Shown one piece after another: positions 24,658 to 33,648 of a stretch of DNA of 64,000 bases. The DNA comes from Streptomyces sp. AP-93. GTDB lineage: Bacteria; Actinomycetota; Actinomycetes; Streptomycetales; Streptomycetaceae. Made by a program: the position numbers and the translations under genes. The stretch lies in contig NZ_JALGBX010000020.1 of NCBI RefSeq assembly GCF_022808175.1, positions 124,001-188,000 of the forward strand, in the 5' to 3' direction. The notes under the pieces are model-generated. The model worked only from the letters and a program-made list of their open reading frames with translations. It ran no database searches and was not told the DNA's origin. Position 1 is the first letter of the stretch; the number at the start of each line of letters is the position of its first letter.

Positions 24658-27600
24658 CAACGCCGCGGTGACCGACATCCTGCCGCTTTCGCCGCTCCAG
24701 GAAGGCATGCTCTTCCACTCCCTGTACGACAAGCAGTCCGTCGACGTCTACATGCCGCAGATGGTGATCGAGCTGGACGGCGACGTCGACGCCGCGGCCC
24801 TGCGCTCGGCGATCGCCGCGCTCTTCGACCGCCACGCCAACCTGCGCGCCTGCTTCCGTACGCGGACCCGCAAGGGCGCTCCGGTGCAGCTGATCCCGGC
24901 GCGGGTGGACGTCCTGCTGCGGGAGTTCGACCTCCAAGGGCTGCCCGGCGCGGAGCGCGACGCGGAGATCGCCCGGCTGATGGGCGAGGATCAGCTGGAC
25001 CGGTTCGACCTGACCCGCCCGCCGCTGCTGCGGTTCATGCTGATCCGGCGCGCCGAGCGCAGCTGGCGGCTGGTGATGACCCATCACCACATCCTGCTCG
25101 ACGGTTGGTCGATACCGCTGCTGATCAGCGAGCTGATGACGTTGTACCGGCAGGGCGGGGACAGCTCCGGGCTGCCGCCGGTGACCCCGTACAAGAACTA
25201 CCTGGCGTGGCTCGCCGGTCACGACCGGGACGCGGCGCGCGGCGCCTGGCGCCGCGCGCTCGCCGGGCTCGACGAGGCCACGCTCGTGGTGCCGCCGCGC
25301 GCCGGGAGGCTGCCGAGCCTGCCCGCCACGGTCGAGGCCGGGCTCGGAGTCGAGGTGACCGGGCGGCTGACCCGGCGGATCCGTACACACGGGCTCACCC
25401 TGAACACCGTGGTCCAGGGTGCCTGGGCGATGGCCCTGGCCCGGCTCACCGGACGCGAGGACGTCGTGTTCGGTGTGACCGTGTCCGGCCGTCCGGCCGA
25501 GATCCAGGGCGTCGAGCGGATGATCGGGCTGCTGATCAACACCCTGCCGGCCCGACTGCGGGTGCGATCGCAGGCGCCCCTGGCCGAACTGCTGGGCGAG
25601 CTCCAGAGCGACCAGGGCCGGCTGCTCCCGCACCAGAACCTGGGACTGACCGAGATCCAGCAGGAGGCCGGTGTCGGCACGCTGTTCGACACGCTCATGG
25701 TCTTCCAGAACTACCCCACCGAGCCGGAGACGGACCGGGACGGCGAACCGGACGCGCGTCGGGTTCGGGTCGTCGACGCCTTCAGCGTCGATGCCACCCA
25801 CTATCCGCTGGGTCTGACGGTCTTCCCCGGCACCTCCCTCACGCTGCGGCTCGACCACCAGGAAGACGTCGTCGACCGGGACACCGCCGAGCGGCTGCTC
25901 GGCTGGCTGGTGCGCCTCATCGAGGCGGTCGCCGACGATCCGGAGCAGCCGCTGTCCGCGGTCGACGTGCTGGGCGCGGAGGAGCGCGAGCGCGTACTGG
26001 AGCGGTTCAACGGCACCGGCCACCAGGTGCCGCGCACCACGCTGGCCGAGTTGTACGAGGCCCAGGCCGCGCGGACCCCCGAGGCTGTCGCCGCCGTCGC
26101 CTCGGGTGCGGAGCTGACGTTCGCGGAGCTCAACAGCCGCGCCAACCGGCTCGCCCGCCTCCTCGCCGAGCGCGGGGCCGGTCCCGAACGCCTGGTGGGC
26201 ATCGCCCTGCCCCGGTCGCCGGAGCTGCTGGTCGCCGTCCTGGCGGTGCTGAAATCGGGTGCGGCGTACGTGCCGGTCGACCCCGGCTACCCGGCCGCGC
26301 GGATCGCGCACCTCGTGACCGACGCGGACCCGGTCCTGGTTGTCACCACCGGCGCGCTGGCCCCCGTACTGCCCGACGGCGCATCCGTACTCGCCCTGGA
26401 CGACGGGGCGACGGCCGCGTCGCTCGCCGCGCTGTCGGACGAGAACCTGCGCGACGGGGAGCGGACCGCCCCGCTGGACCCGGAGAACCTGGCGTACGTC
26501 ATCTACACCTCCGGGTCGACCGGCGTCCCCAAGGGGGTGGGCGTCCAGCACCAGAGCGTGGTGAACCTCTTCCACGACCACCGGGCCGAGCTCTACCGGC
26601 CGCAGACGGCCCGGGCGCGCCGTGAGAAGTTCCGGGTGGCGCTCGCCGCTTCGATCTCCTTCGACGCCTCGGTGGCCGGTCTGCTGTGGATGCTGGACGG
26701 GCACGAACTCCATCTGGTGGATGACGAGAGCCGGTACGACCCGGTCCCGTTCCTGAACTACGTGGCGAGCGCCCGGATCGACGTCGTGGACGTGACGCCG
26801 TCGTTCGCGGAGCAGCTGGTCGAGGCGGGGCTGCTGACCGGGGCCGCCCGGCCCGCGGTGCTGGTGGTCGGCGGCGAGGCCATGCGCGAATCGCTCCGGG
26901 CCGAGCTGGCCGGGGCGGAGGGACTGGCCGCCTACAACTTCTACGGCCCGACCGAATACACCGTCGACGCCGCCTTCCACCCCCTGGCCGACGACCCGGA
27001 CGGGGAGGCGCGGCAGACCATCGGACGCCCGGTGTGGAACACCCGTGCCTATGTCCTGGACCGCTCCTTCGCCCCGGCACCCGCCGGCGTCGTGGGTGAA
27101 CTGTTCCTCGCGGGCGAGGGCCTCGCGCGCGGCTACCTGGGGCGTCCGGGGCTGACCGCGGAGCGGTTCCTGCCCTGCCCGTTCGGCGGTCCCGGCGAGC
27201 GGATGTACCGTACCGGCGACCTCGTCCGGCGGCTGGACGACGGGAACCTGGAGTACGTCGGCCGCGCCGACGACCAGGTCAAGATCCGCGGGTTCCGGGT
27301 CGAGCTCGGCGAGATCGAGTCCGTCGTGCAGCGGCACCCGGCCGTGGCCCGCAGCGCCGTGGTCACACGTGAGGACCGGTTGGGCGGACTCCAGGTGGTG
27401 GCGTACGTGGTGCCGGCCGAGGACGGCCCGGACGGCGCCGGCATCACGGACGTCGCCGGCCGTGTCGCCGAACCCGGTTCGGCGGAAGGTTCCATGACGG
27501 ACCGCCAGCTCACGGAATGGCTCGAGGTGCACGAGGCGATCGACATCGAGGAATCCCGGGACATTCCCTTCGGTGAGGACTTCGGCGGCTGGGACTCCAG

Positions 27601-29977
27601 CTACACCGGCGATCCCATCCCCCTGGAGGAGATGCGCCAGTGGCGCGGCGAGGTGGTCCGCCGGATCCTGGAGCTCGGACCGTCGCGCGTGCTGGAGATC
27701 GGCGTCGGCTCGGGCCTCCTCCTGGCCAAGGTGGTGGACTCCGTCGAGGAGTACTCGGGCATCGACCTCTCCCCGACGGCGATCTCGCTGCTGGAAGCCC
27801 ACATCCGCCGCGAGGGCCTCACCGGCAAGGTGAATCTGCGCAGCCGGCCTGCGCACGTCACGGACGGGCTGCCCGCCGGGCACTACGACACCGTGGTGAT
27901 CAACTCGGTGGTGCAGTACTTCCCCAACGGCGCCTACCTGCGGCAGGTCATCGAGCAGGCACTGGACCTGCTGGTGCCCGGCGGCCGGATCTTCATCGGC
28001 GACGTACGCCGCGCGCGGACCTTGCGCGCCTTCCACACGGCGATCCAGGCGGGCCGCGCCGAGAACGGCCGGCGGGACACGGTCGCCCTGGCGGCCGCGG
28101 TCGAGCGCGCCACCCTCCTGGAGCGTGAACTGGTCATCGACCCGGACTTCTTCACCACTTTGGCCGCCGAGAGCGGCGGGAAGATCGGTGCGGTCGACAT
28201 CCGGCTCAAGCAGGGCGCGCCGCACAACGAGCTGATCCGGCACCGCTACGAGGTGGTGCTGCACAAGGCCCCGGTGGCCGCGGACTCCTTCGCCGCGCTG
28301 CCGGAGCTGGCGTGGGGCGTTGCCGAGGGCCTGACGGACCTCACCGCCCTCGGCGCCCGGCTCGGGGAACACGAGGGTCCGGTCCGGATCACCGGGATCC
28401 CCAACGCCCGGCTCGTCGGGGAGGTCGCCGCGGCCGATGCCCTGGCCGAGGGGGCGCCGCTCGACGAAGTGAGGGCGCGGCTGGCGTACCTGCCGGACCA
28501 CGCGGTGGACCCCGAGCAGGTGCACGCCTGGGGCCGCGGCGGCGGGCGTACCGTACACACCACCTGGTCGCGGGGCGAGGCCGACACCTTCGACGCCGTC
28601 GTCCTGCCCGCGGGCCCGGGCGCGGGCCCGGGCTCGGCCGCCTTGGTGCCGCCGCCGGCCGACGTGTACCTGCCGCCGACCGAGTCCCGGCCCTGGCAGT
28701 CGATGGTCAACGACCCCACGGGGGCTCGCCGTACGGGTGAGCTCGCGGTGTCGCTGCGACGCCATGTCGCGCGGTTGCTGCCGGACCACATGGTGCCGAG
28801 CGCCGTCGTCGTGATGGACAGTCTGCCGCTGACCCCCAACGGCAAGCTGGACCGCAAAGCCCTGCCCGCCCCCGAACTGGCGGGAGAGCTCGCGGGCAGG
28901 GAGCCCCGCACCGAGCGGGAGGCGACGCTGTGCGGCCTGTTCGCCGAGGTCCTCGGCATCGAGCGGGTCCGGCTCGACGACAGCTTCTTCGACCTCGGCG
29001 GCAACTCCCTGCTGGCGATCCGGCTGGCGTCGCGGGTCCGCGCCGTGCTGGAGGTGGAGCTGCCGGTCCGCGCGCTCTTCGAGGCGCCGACCGTCGCGGC
29101 GCTCGGCCCCCGGCTGGGGGTCGAGGACCGGGAGGCCGGCCTCGGCGTACTGCTGCCGCTGCGGACCACGGGCAGCCGGCCGCCGCTCTTCTGCGTCCAT
29201 CCGGCGGGCGGCCTGGCCTGGCCGTACGCCCGGCTGGTCCAGATGATCGACGCGGACCGGCCGATCTACGGCATCCAGGCCCGCGGTATCACCCGCCCCG
29301 ACCTGGCTCCGCGCAGCACCGCAGAGATGGCCGCGGACTACGTCGAGCAGCTCCGCTCGGTGCAGCCGGAAGGCCCCTACCACCTGCTCGGCTGGTCCTG
29401 GGGAGGCCGTATCGCCCACGAGGTCGCGGTCCGGCTGAAGGGGCAGGGCCAGGAAGTCGCCCTGCTGGCGGTCATGGACGCGCACCCGGCCGCCCCCGAG
29501 GGGGCGCGGGCGGGGGAGGAGGAGTTCGTTTCCTACATCCTCTACGAGCTGGGTCTGGACCAGAGCGTCCTGGGACAGGACCAGCCGCCGACCTTCGACC
29601 GGCTGCGGGATGTGCTCGCCGACAGTGGCTCGCCGCTGGCCGCGGTGGTGGCCGACAGCGGTTCGGCCCTCTCCAGCCTGGACGAGGCCACGCTCCGGGC
29701 GCTGTTCGAGGTGTACCGCAACACGGCCGGCATCGGATCGGAACCGCCCGCGGCCCCCTTCGACGGCGATCTGCTGCTCTTCACCGCGGGCCTGGAGCCC
29801 GGGGCGGCGGCGCTCGGGGACCGGTGGCGCCCGTACGTCGGGAAGCGGATCGAGAACCACGAGATCGAGTGCGCGCACTTGGACATGGCGGACCCCGAGC
29901 CGCTGTCCAAGATCGCGGCGGTGGTCGAGAAGCACCTCGCCGCCGTGGCTCTGGACAACGGAGGCCGCAGGTCATGA
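24647..29977 (+). CDS. NRPS, module 2: C-A(nested methyltransferase)-PCP-TE
   Basis: A 1776-residue terminating NRPS. The C domain has an intact HHILLDG (147-153) and begins with LPLSPLQEGMLFHSLYD, a form common in DCL-type C domains. The A domain (about 460-1410) is split after the A8 region by an N-methyltransferase (VLEIGVGSG, 1015-1023). A10 (NGKLDRK) follows near 1398. Manual alignment gives pocket residues D-A-A-D-V-G-F-V-D; two inner Asp resemble arginine-type codes and suggest a basic side chain. The PCP has DLGGNS with Ser1454. The thioesterase has GWSWGG with Ser1584 and releases the product. The ATG overlaps the upstream gene by 11 bp. Confidence 0.95.
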   Translation: MTTDNAAVTDILPLSPLQEGMLFHSLYDKQSVDVYMPQMVIELDGDVDAAALRSAIAALFDRHANLRACFRTRTRKGAPVQLIPARVDVLLREFDLQGLPGAERDAEIARLMGEDQLDRFDLTRPPLLRFMLIRRAERSWRLVMTHHHILLDGWSIPLLISELMTLYRQGGDSSGLPPVTPYKNYLAWLAGHDRDAARGAWRRALAGLDEATLVVPPRAGRLPSLPATVEAGLGVEVTGRLTRRIRTHGLTLNTVVQGAWAMALARLTGREDVVFGVTVSGRPAEIQGVERMIGLLINTLPARLRVRSQAPLAELLGELQSDQGRLLPHQNLGLTEIQQEAGVGTLFDTLMVFQNYPTEPETDRDGEPDARRVRVVDAFSVDATHYPLGLTVFPGTSLTLRLDHQEDVVDRDTAERLLGWLVRLIEAVADDPEQPLSAVDVLGAEERERVLERFNGTGHQVPRTTLAELYEAQAARTPEAVAAVASGAELTFAELNSRANRLARLLAERGAGPERLVGIALPRSPELLVAVLAVLKSGAAYVPVDPGYPAARIAHLVTDADPVLVVTTGALAPVLPDGASVLALDDGATAASLAALSDENLRDGERTAPLDPENLAYVIYTSGSTGVPKGVGVQHQSVVNLFHDHRAELYRPQTARARREKFRVALAASISFDASVAGLLWMLDGHELHLVDDESRYDPVPFLNYVASARIDVVDVTPSFAEQLVEAGLLTGAARPAVLVVGGEAMRESLRAELAGAEGLAAYNFYGPTEYTVDAAFHPLADDPDGEARQTIGRPVWNTRAYVLDRSFAPAPAGVVGELFLAGEGLARGYLGRPGLTAERFLPCPFGGPGERMYRTGDLVRRLDDGNLEYVGRADDQVKIRGFRVELGEIESVVQRHPAVARSAVVTREDRLGGLQVVAYVVPAEDGPDGAGITDVAGRVAEPGSAEGSMTDRQLTEWLEVHEAIDIEESRDIPFGEDFGGWDSSYTGDPIPLEEMRQWRGEVVRRILELGPSRVLEIGVGSGLLLAKVVDSVEEYSGIDLSPTAISLLEAHIRREGLTGKVNLRSRPAHVTDGLPAGHYDTVVINSVVQYFPNGAYLRQVIEQALDLLVPGGRIFIGDVRRARTLRAFHTAIQAGRAENGRRDTVALAAAVERATLLERELVIDPDFFTTLAAESGGKIGAVDIRLKQGAPHNELIRHRYEVVLHKAPVAADSFAALPELAWGVAEGLTDLTALGARLGEHEGPVRITGIPNARLVGEVAAADALAEGAPLDEVRARLAYLPDHAVDPEQVHAWGRGGGRTVHTTWSRGEADTFDAVVLPAGPGAGPGSAALVPPPADVYLPPTESRPWQSMVNDPTGARRTGELAVSLRRHVARLLPDHMVPSAVVVMDSLPLTPNGKLDRKALPAPELAGELAGREPRTEREATLCGLFAEVLGIERVRLDDSFFDLGGNSLLAIRLASRVRAVLEVELPVRALFEAPTVAALGPRLGVEDREAGLGVLLPLRTTGSRPPLFCVHPAGGLAWPYARLVQMIDADRPIYGIQARGITRPDLAPRSTAEMAADYVEQLRSVQPEGPYHLLGWSWGGRIAHEVAVRLKGQGQEVALLAVMDAHPAAPEGARAGEEEFVSYILYELGLDQSVLGQDQPPTFDRLRDVLADSGSPLAAVVADSGSALSSLDEATLRALFEVYRNTAGIGSEPPAAPFDGDLLLFTAGLEPGAAALGDRWRPYVGKRIENHEIECAHLDMADPEPLSKIAAVVEKHLAAVALDNGGRRS

Positions 29978-30951
29978 TCTACGAGCATGCTGCCGACATC
30001 ATCCTGGACGACGTGTTCCTGCACCTGCCCGGCTTCGTCGACCATGCCCGGGTGTTCCTCAAGCTGGAGGGGCTGAACCCGGCCGGTTCGGTCAAGCTGA
30101 AGACGGCCCTCGCGCTGGTCGAGGAGGCGGAGAAGAGCGGTGCGCTCGGGCCGGGATCCCGTGTCATCGAGTCCTCGTCCGGGAACCTCGGCATCGCCCT
30201 CTCCGTCGTGTGCGCGGCCAGGGGCTACCCGCTGGCCGTGGTGACCGACCCCAACGCGACCCGTCAGTCGATCCGTGTGATGGAGAGCCTGGGCACGGAG
30301 GTGGTCGAGGTCACCCAGCGGGACGCCAACGGCGGCTACTTGCAGACCAGGATCGACTACATCCACCAGCGGCTCTCGGACCAGACGGACCTCTTCTGGC
30401 TCAACCAATACGCCAACCCCGCCAACGTGAGCGCCCACCGCGACTGGACCGCGCGGGCCATCCACGAGGGTCTCGGACACGTCGACGCCCTGTTCGTCGG
30501 GGCGGGCACGACCGGGACCCTGATGGGGTGTGCCGAGTACTTCGCGCACCACAGCCCGCACACCCGGATCATCGCGGTGGACTCCGTCGGCTCGGTCACC
30601 TTCGGCCGGGCGGCGCCCCGCTTCATCCCGGGGCTGGGCACCAGCCGGTTGCCGGAGATCTACCGCGATACCGGCACGTTCGAGAAGGTGCTGATCGAAG
30701 AAGTCGACACCATCGCGACGTGCCGGCTCGTCGCCGCCCGGTACGGGCTGCTGGCCGGCGGCTCCACGGGGACCGTGCTGGCCGCCGTACGGCATCTCGG
30801 CCCGACGCTGCCGGCCGGTGCGCGGATCGCGGCGATCTCCCCGGACATGGGCGACAAGTACGTGGACACGGTCTACTCCGACACCTGGGTCGCCGACCGG
30901 TACACCGAGTGCGCCGCGCTGACGTCTCTGGACACCTTGTCCACGAGGTGA
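29974..30951 (+). CDS. SbnA-like 2,3-diaminopropionate biosynthesis enzyme (PLP)
   Basis: This 325-residue cysteine-synthase-fold enzyme belongs to the SbnA group. SbnA joins O-phospho-L-serine and L-glutamate to N-(1-amino-1-carboxy-2-ethyl)-glutamate, the precursor of L-2,3-diaminopropionate. The PLP Lys is in NPAGSVKLK (Lys41). The substrate loop ESSSGNLG and the phosphate loop GAGTTGTLMG are present. The ATG overlaps the NRPS stop by 4 bp (ATGA). An SbnB homologue follows, which is the standard pair for diaminopropionate in siderophore and antibiotic clusters. An ordinary cysteine synthase is unlikely given this pairing. Confidence 0.92.
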   Translation: MIYEHAADIILDDVFLHLPGFVDHARVFLKLEGLNPAGSVKLKTALALVEEAEKSGALGPGSRVIESSSGNLGIALSVVCAARGYPLAVVTDPNATRQSIRVMESLGTEVVEVTQRDANGGYLQTRIDYIHQRLSDQTDLFWLNQYANPANVSAHRDWTARAIHEGLGHVDALFVGAGTTGTLMGCAEYFAHHSPHTRIIAVDSVGSVTFGRAAPRFIPGLGTSRLPEIYRDTGTFEKVLIEEVDTIATCRLVAARYGLLAGGSTGTVLAAVRHLGPTLPAGARIAAISPDMGDKYVDTVYSDTWVADRYTECAALTSLDTLSTR

Positions 30952-31039
30952 ACGCGTCGATCCCGCGTCGATCCGCCCTCCCCGCTCCTCCTGCCCCCGT
31001 CGTCACTCACTCCCGACATGAATCAGGAACACAGAACCA

Positions 31040-32041
31040 ATGGCGAACTTCAGCGTCGTTCCCGGGGCCGTAGTGTCCGCGATCCTCGGCGACTCGCACA
31101 AGGACGTACTACGCATCGTTGCCGAGACCTATGTGGCCCATGAGCAGGGCCAGTCGGTGAACCCCGACAGCTACTTCCTGCGGTTCCCCGAGAAGCCCGA
31201 CGCCCGCGTCATCGCGCTGCCCTCCTACCTGGGCGGCAACGTCGACACCATTGGCCTCAAGTGGATCGCCAGCTTCCCGGACAACATCCGCCAAGGGCTG
31301 CCCCGCGCTTCGGCGACCCTCCTGCTCAACGACTACGCGACGGGCTATCCGCTGGCCTGCCTGGAGGCGGCCAGCATCAGCGCTTCCCGTACGGCCGCCT
31401 CCGCGGCCGTCGCAGCCGCCGAACTGCTCCCGTCGGACGAGCCGGTACGCGTCTCCTTCATCGGCGCCGGCGTGATCGCCCGCACCATCCTGGACTACCT
31501 GGACGCCCACGGTGTGCGGGTCGCGGATGTCCTCGTCCACGATCTGGACGCCGCCAGCGCGGGGCACCTCACCGCGCACGCCGACGCACGCCTCGGCGTG
31601 CCGACTGCCACCGGAAGCCTCGCCGAAGCCCTCACCCGCGACCTCGTCGTCTTCGCCACGACGGCTGCCACTCCGTATGTGAGCGGCGACACGCCACTGC
31701 GCCCCGGCCAGGTTGTTCTCAACGTCTCGCTGCGTGACCTGGAACCCGAGCTGCTCCTGAAGACGAACAACGTGGTGGACGACGTCGACCACTGCCTCAA
31801 GGCGCACACCTCGCCCCACCTGGCCGAACAGCTCACGGGAAACCGGGACTTCATCGACGGCACGCTGGGCGCCCTGCTCCAGGGCCAGGTCTCCCTGGAC
31901 CCGGCCAAGGCAACCGTCTTCTCACCTTTCGGCCTCGGCATCCTCGACCTGGCGGTGGGCCACCACATCCTGGCCGAGGCACGCCGCCGCGGTACCGCCG
32001 TCGACATCCCCGACTTCATCGGTGAGACGACCCGCTGGTAG
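31040..32041 (+). CDS. SbnB-like 2,3-diaminopropionate biosynthesis dehydrogenase
   Basis: A 333-residue protein of the ornithine cyclodeaminase/mu-crystallin family, SbnB branch. SbnB oxidatively cleaves the SbnA product with NAD to give L-2,3-diaminopropionate and 2-oxoglutarate. The nucleotide-binding loop is FIGAGVIARTI (about residue 140), and the family segment LGGNVDTIGLKWIASFPDN, abbreviated here as GLKWIASFPDN, matches SbnB-type proteins. An 88-bp gap follows the SbnA gene and both point the same way. Its stop overlaps the convergent PPTase gene by 26 bp, which marks the right end of the rightward operon. Confidence 0.92.
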   Translation: MANFSVVPGAVVSAILGDSHKDVLRIVAETYVAHEQGQSVNPDSYFLRFPEKPDARVIALPSYLGGNVDTIGLKWIASFPDNIRQGLPRASATLLLNDYATGYPLACLEAASISASRTAASAAVAAAELLPSDEPVRVSFIGAGVIARTILDYLDAHGVRVADVLVHDLDAASAGHLTAHADARLGVPTATGSLAEALTRDLVVFATTAATPYVSGDTPLRPGQVVLNVSLRDLEPELLLKTNNVVDDVDHCLKAHTSPHLAEQLTGNRDFIDGTLGALLQGQVSLDPAKATVFSPFGLGILDLAVGHHILAEARRRGTAVDIPDFIGETTRW

Positions 32042-32795
32042 CAACGCCCCATCGGGAGGTGGGGGCGGAGGGCGTCGCGGTCACGGCCACGGCGGCGGTG
32101 AAGCCCGGGGGGACGGCCACGTTCGTCAGGGACCAGCCCGGCACACCGTTCGCCGGTGTGTCCCCGGTGCCGACGTAGTCGAGGGCCAGGCCCCGGGCGA
32201 GACCGATGCCCAGACCCTTGAGGTACGCCTCCTTGCGGACCCAGACGCGGCCGAAGGCCTCGGGGCGTTCCGCCGGGTCCAGGGCCTCCAGCTCCGCGGC
32301 CTCCCGCGGGTGCAGCTGCCCGGCCAGCTCGCGCACGGCCGATGCCGGGGGCAGCCTCTCCACGTCGGCTCCCACCGGCACCGGGCCCAGCGCGACCAGC
32401 GCGAGCCGGCCGCTGTGCGACAGGGAGAAGTGGACGGGCCCGTCCTCGGACACCGGCCGCCCGTGGGGGCCGCCGCACGAGGGGCAGGGCGCGCGGGTGA
32501 TCCGTACCCGGCCCGGGGCGAGGTCCAGCCAGGAGCCGAGCAGCAGCCGCAGCGCCACGTGGGAGGCCACGTAGCGGCGCCGGTCCTCTTCGCGTACGAA
32601 GGCGGCCGCCCGCCGGTGCTCGGCCGGGTCCAGGACCTCGGGGGCCAGCCGGGCCGCCGCACCGTCCTGCTCGTCGGTGTCGACCAGCCAGACGGCCGTC
32701 GAGGCGGCCGATGGCGCGGCCGTCGACGCGGCCGACGGCGACTGCGCAGCGGGCGGGGGCTTCGAACCGATCGTGAGGACGCGGGGCTTGAGCAC
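32016..32795 (-). CDS. Sfp-type 4'-phosphopantetheinyl transferase
   Basis: A 259-residue enzyme that attaches the phosphopantetheine arm to carrier proteins and would activate the two NRPS PCP domains. The Sfp signature is visible as VGADVERL (Mg-binding Asp and Glu) and FGRVWVRKEAYLKGLG (WxxKEA). HFSLSHSGRLALVAL is the upstream CoA-site motif. The N-terminal ~35 residues are a low-complexity Ala/Ser/Pro stretch with in-frame repeats that may be dispensable. GTG 32795 is preceded by GAGGAGAA. It is convergent with the SbnB gene. It could also serve carrier proteins outside this cluster. Confidence 0.93.
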   Translation of the reverse strand: MLKPRVLTIGSKPPPAAQSPSAASTAAPSAASTAVWLVDTDEQDGAAARLAPEVLDPAEHRRAAAFVREEDRRRYVASHVALRLLLGSWLDLAPGRVRITRAPCPSCGGPHGRPVSEDGPVHFSLSHSGRLALVALGPVPVGADVERLPPASAVRELAGQLHPREAAELEALDPAERPEAFGRVWVRKEAYLKGLGIGLARGLALDYVGTGDTPANGVPGWSLTNVAVPPGFTAAVAVTATPSAPTSRWGVATSGSSHR

Positions 32796-32865
32796 GATCG
32801 ATCGTTCTCCTCGTACGGCGTGGCACGGTGCGGCGCCGGCTGTCGGCAGGGCCGGCTGGGTGGTG

Positions 32866-32994
32866 TCAGTGTGCCGCGTTCCTCACGAGCATGGCGATCT
32901 TCCCGACCGCGGCGGACTCGTCCTTCGCCGCCTGGTCGGCGCGCGACCCCCGGCGCGCCGACGCCCTCGGCTCCTTGGTGCACCGCTCCTTCAT
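32866..32994 (-). CDS. Possible small basic protein between AhpD-like and PPTase genes
   Basis: A 42-codon frame starts at ATG 32994, 13 bp after the AhpD-like stop. Third positions are almost all G or C, as in real genes here, and the product is basic N-terminally with an amphipathic end (KIAMLVRNAAH). The ribosome site is weak. It has no recognisable family, so it may be a genuine small operon member or chance. Confidence 0.35.
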   Translation of the reverse strand: MKERCTKEPRASARRGSRADQAAKDESAAVGKIAMLVRNAAH

Positions 32995-33007
32995 CGCGCC
33001 TCGCCCG

Positions 33008-33463
33008 TCATCCCCACGCGCCGGCGATCTGGCGGGTCGTGGCGTTGAGCCGGTTGAACATGTTGGTGACACCGATCATCAGGACGATCGCGGCCAGCTG
33101 CTTCTCGTCGAAGTAGGTGGCGGCCGTGTCCCAGATCTCGTCGCTCACCGCGTCGGGACGGTCGGCCAGCCGGGTCGCGGCCTCGGCGAGCAGCAGGGCC
33201 GCCCGCTCCTCCTCGGAGAAGTACGGGGTCTCGCGCCAGGCGGCGACCGTGGCCAGCCGCTCGTCGCTCACGCCGGCCTTGCGGGCCGACTTGGCGCCGC
33301 CGTCCACACAGGCGCTGCACCCGTTGATCTGGCTGACCCGCAGGTGCACCAGCTCCAGGATCTGCCCGTCGACGCCTCCGGAGTGCACGGCCTTGAAGAT
33401 GTCCTGGATGGGCTGCATCGCATCGGACAGGACGACGGCGGGGTTCTGCATGCGGGACTGCAT
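33008..33463 (-). CDS. AhpD/carboxymuconolactone-decarboxylase-like protein
   Basis: This 151-residue protein has the alkylhydroperoxidase AhpD-like core. The redox CxxC is in NGCSACVDGGAK, followed by the helix that carries the family's His/Glu relay region (SDERLATVAAWRE) and a C-terminal MIGVTNMFNRLN helix. Such proteins act as peroxidases or thiol-disulfide partners, or are uncharacterised. ATG 33463 follows GAAGAGGAG. It is divergent from the NB-ARC regulator with a clear promoter in the spacer, so that regulator may control it. A link to the NRPS cluster is possible but not shown. Confidence 0.9.
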   Translation of the reverse strand: MQSRMQNPAVVLSDAMQPIQDIFKAVHSGGVDGQILELVHLRVSQINGCSACVDGGAKSARKAGVSDERLATVAAWRETPYFSEEERAALLLAEAATRLADRPDAVSDEIWDTAATYFDEKQLAAIVLMIGVTNMFNRLNATTRQIAGAWG

Positions 33464-33578
33464 CTCGGTGTGCTCCTCTTCAGGGTTTCCGTTCCCCTCT
33501 CGGGGTGTGACTCCATAACAGCCGCACCGGCCCGCCGCGGCGATGGCGGTGGGACACCCTGGGACAGGCGGAACATCC

Positions 33579-33608
33579 TTGACCAGCGGTTATGGGGCCC
33601 GGGATAAT
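33579..33608 (+). promoter_or_regulatory. HrdB-like promoter upstream of the NB-ARC/TPR regulator
   Basis: TTGACC (33579-33584) and GATAAT (33603-33608) are separated by 18 nt, close to the consensus for the principal sigma factor. Transcription would start near 33615 and give a leader of about 35 nt before ATG 33649. It is one of the clearest promoter matches in the window. Confidence 0.6.
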
Positions 33609-33648
33609 TCGGGCGCGGCGGGACGGGAATACGGGGGGAACCGTGGAC

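Noticed and set aside
24530..29935. An 1801-codon open frame antisense to the second NRPS gene.
   Set aside because: The product is low-complexity (Arg/Gly/Val/Asp/His) with no domains, and the sense strand encodes all NRPS core motifs. Long antisense frames are expected at this GC content.
29974..30951. Calling the SbnA-like gene cysK.
   Set aside because: Pairing with an SbnB-type dehydrogenase and overlap with the NRPS gene point to diaminopropionate synthesis.
16929..32795. Assigning the cluster to a named product such as a viomycin-type peptide.
   Set aside because: Only two NRPS modules are present, with no capreomycidine or cyclic pentapeptide genes; the parallel is limited to the diaminopropionate and carbamoyl steps.
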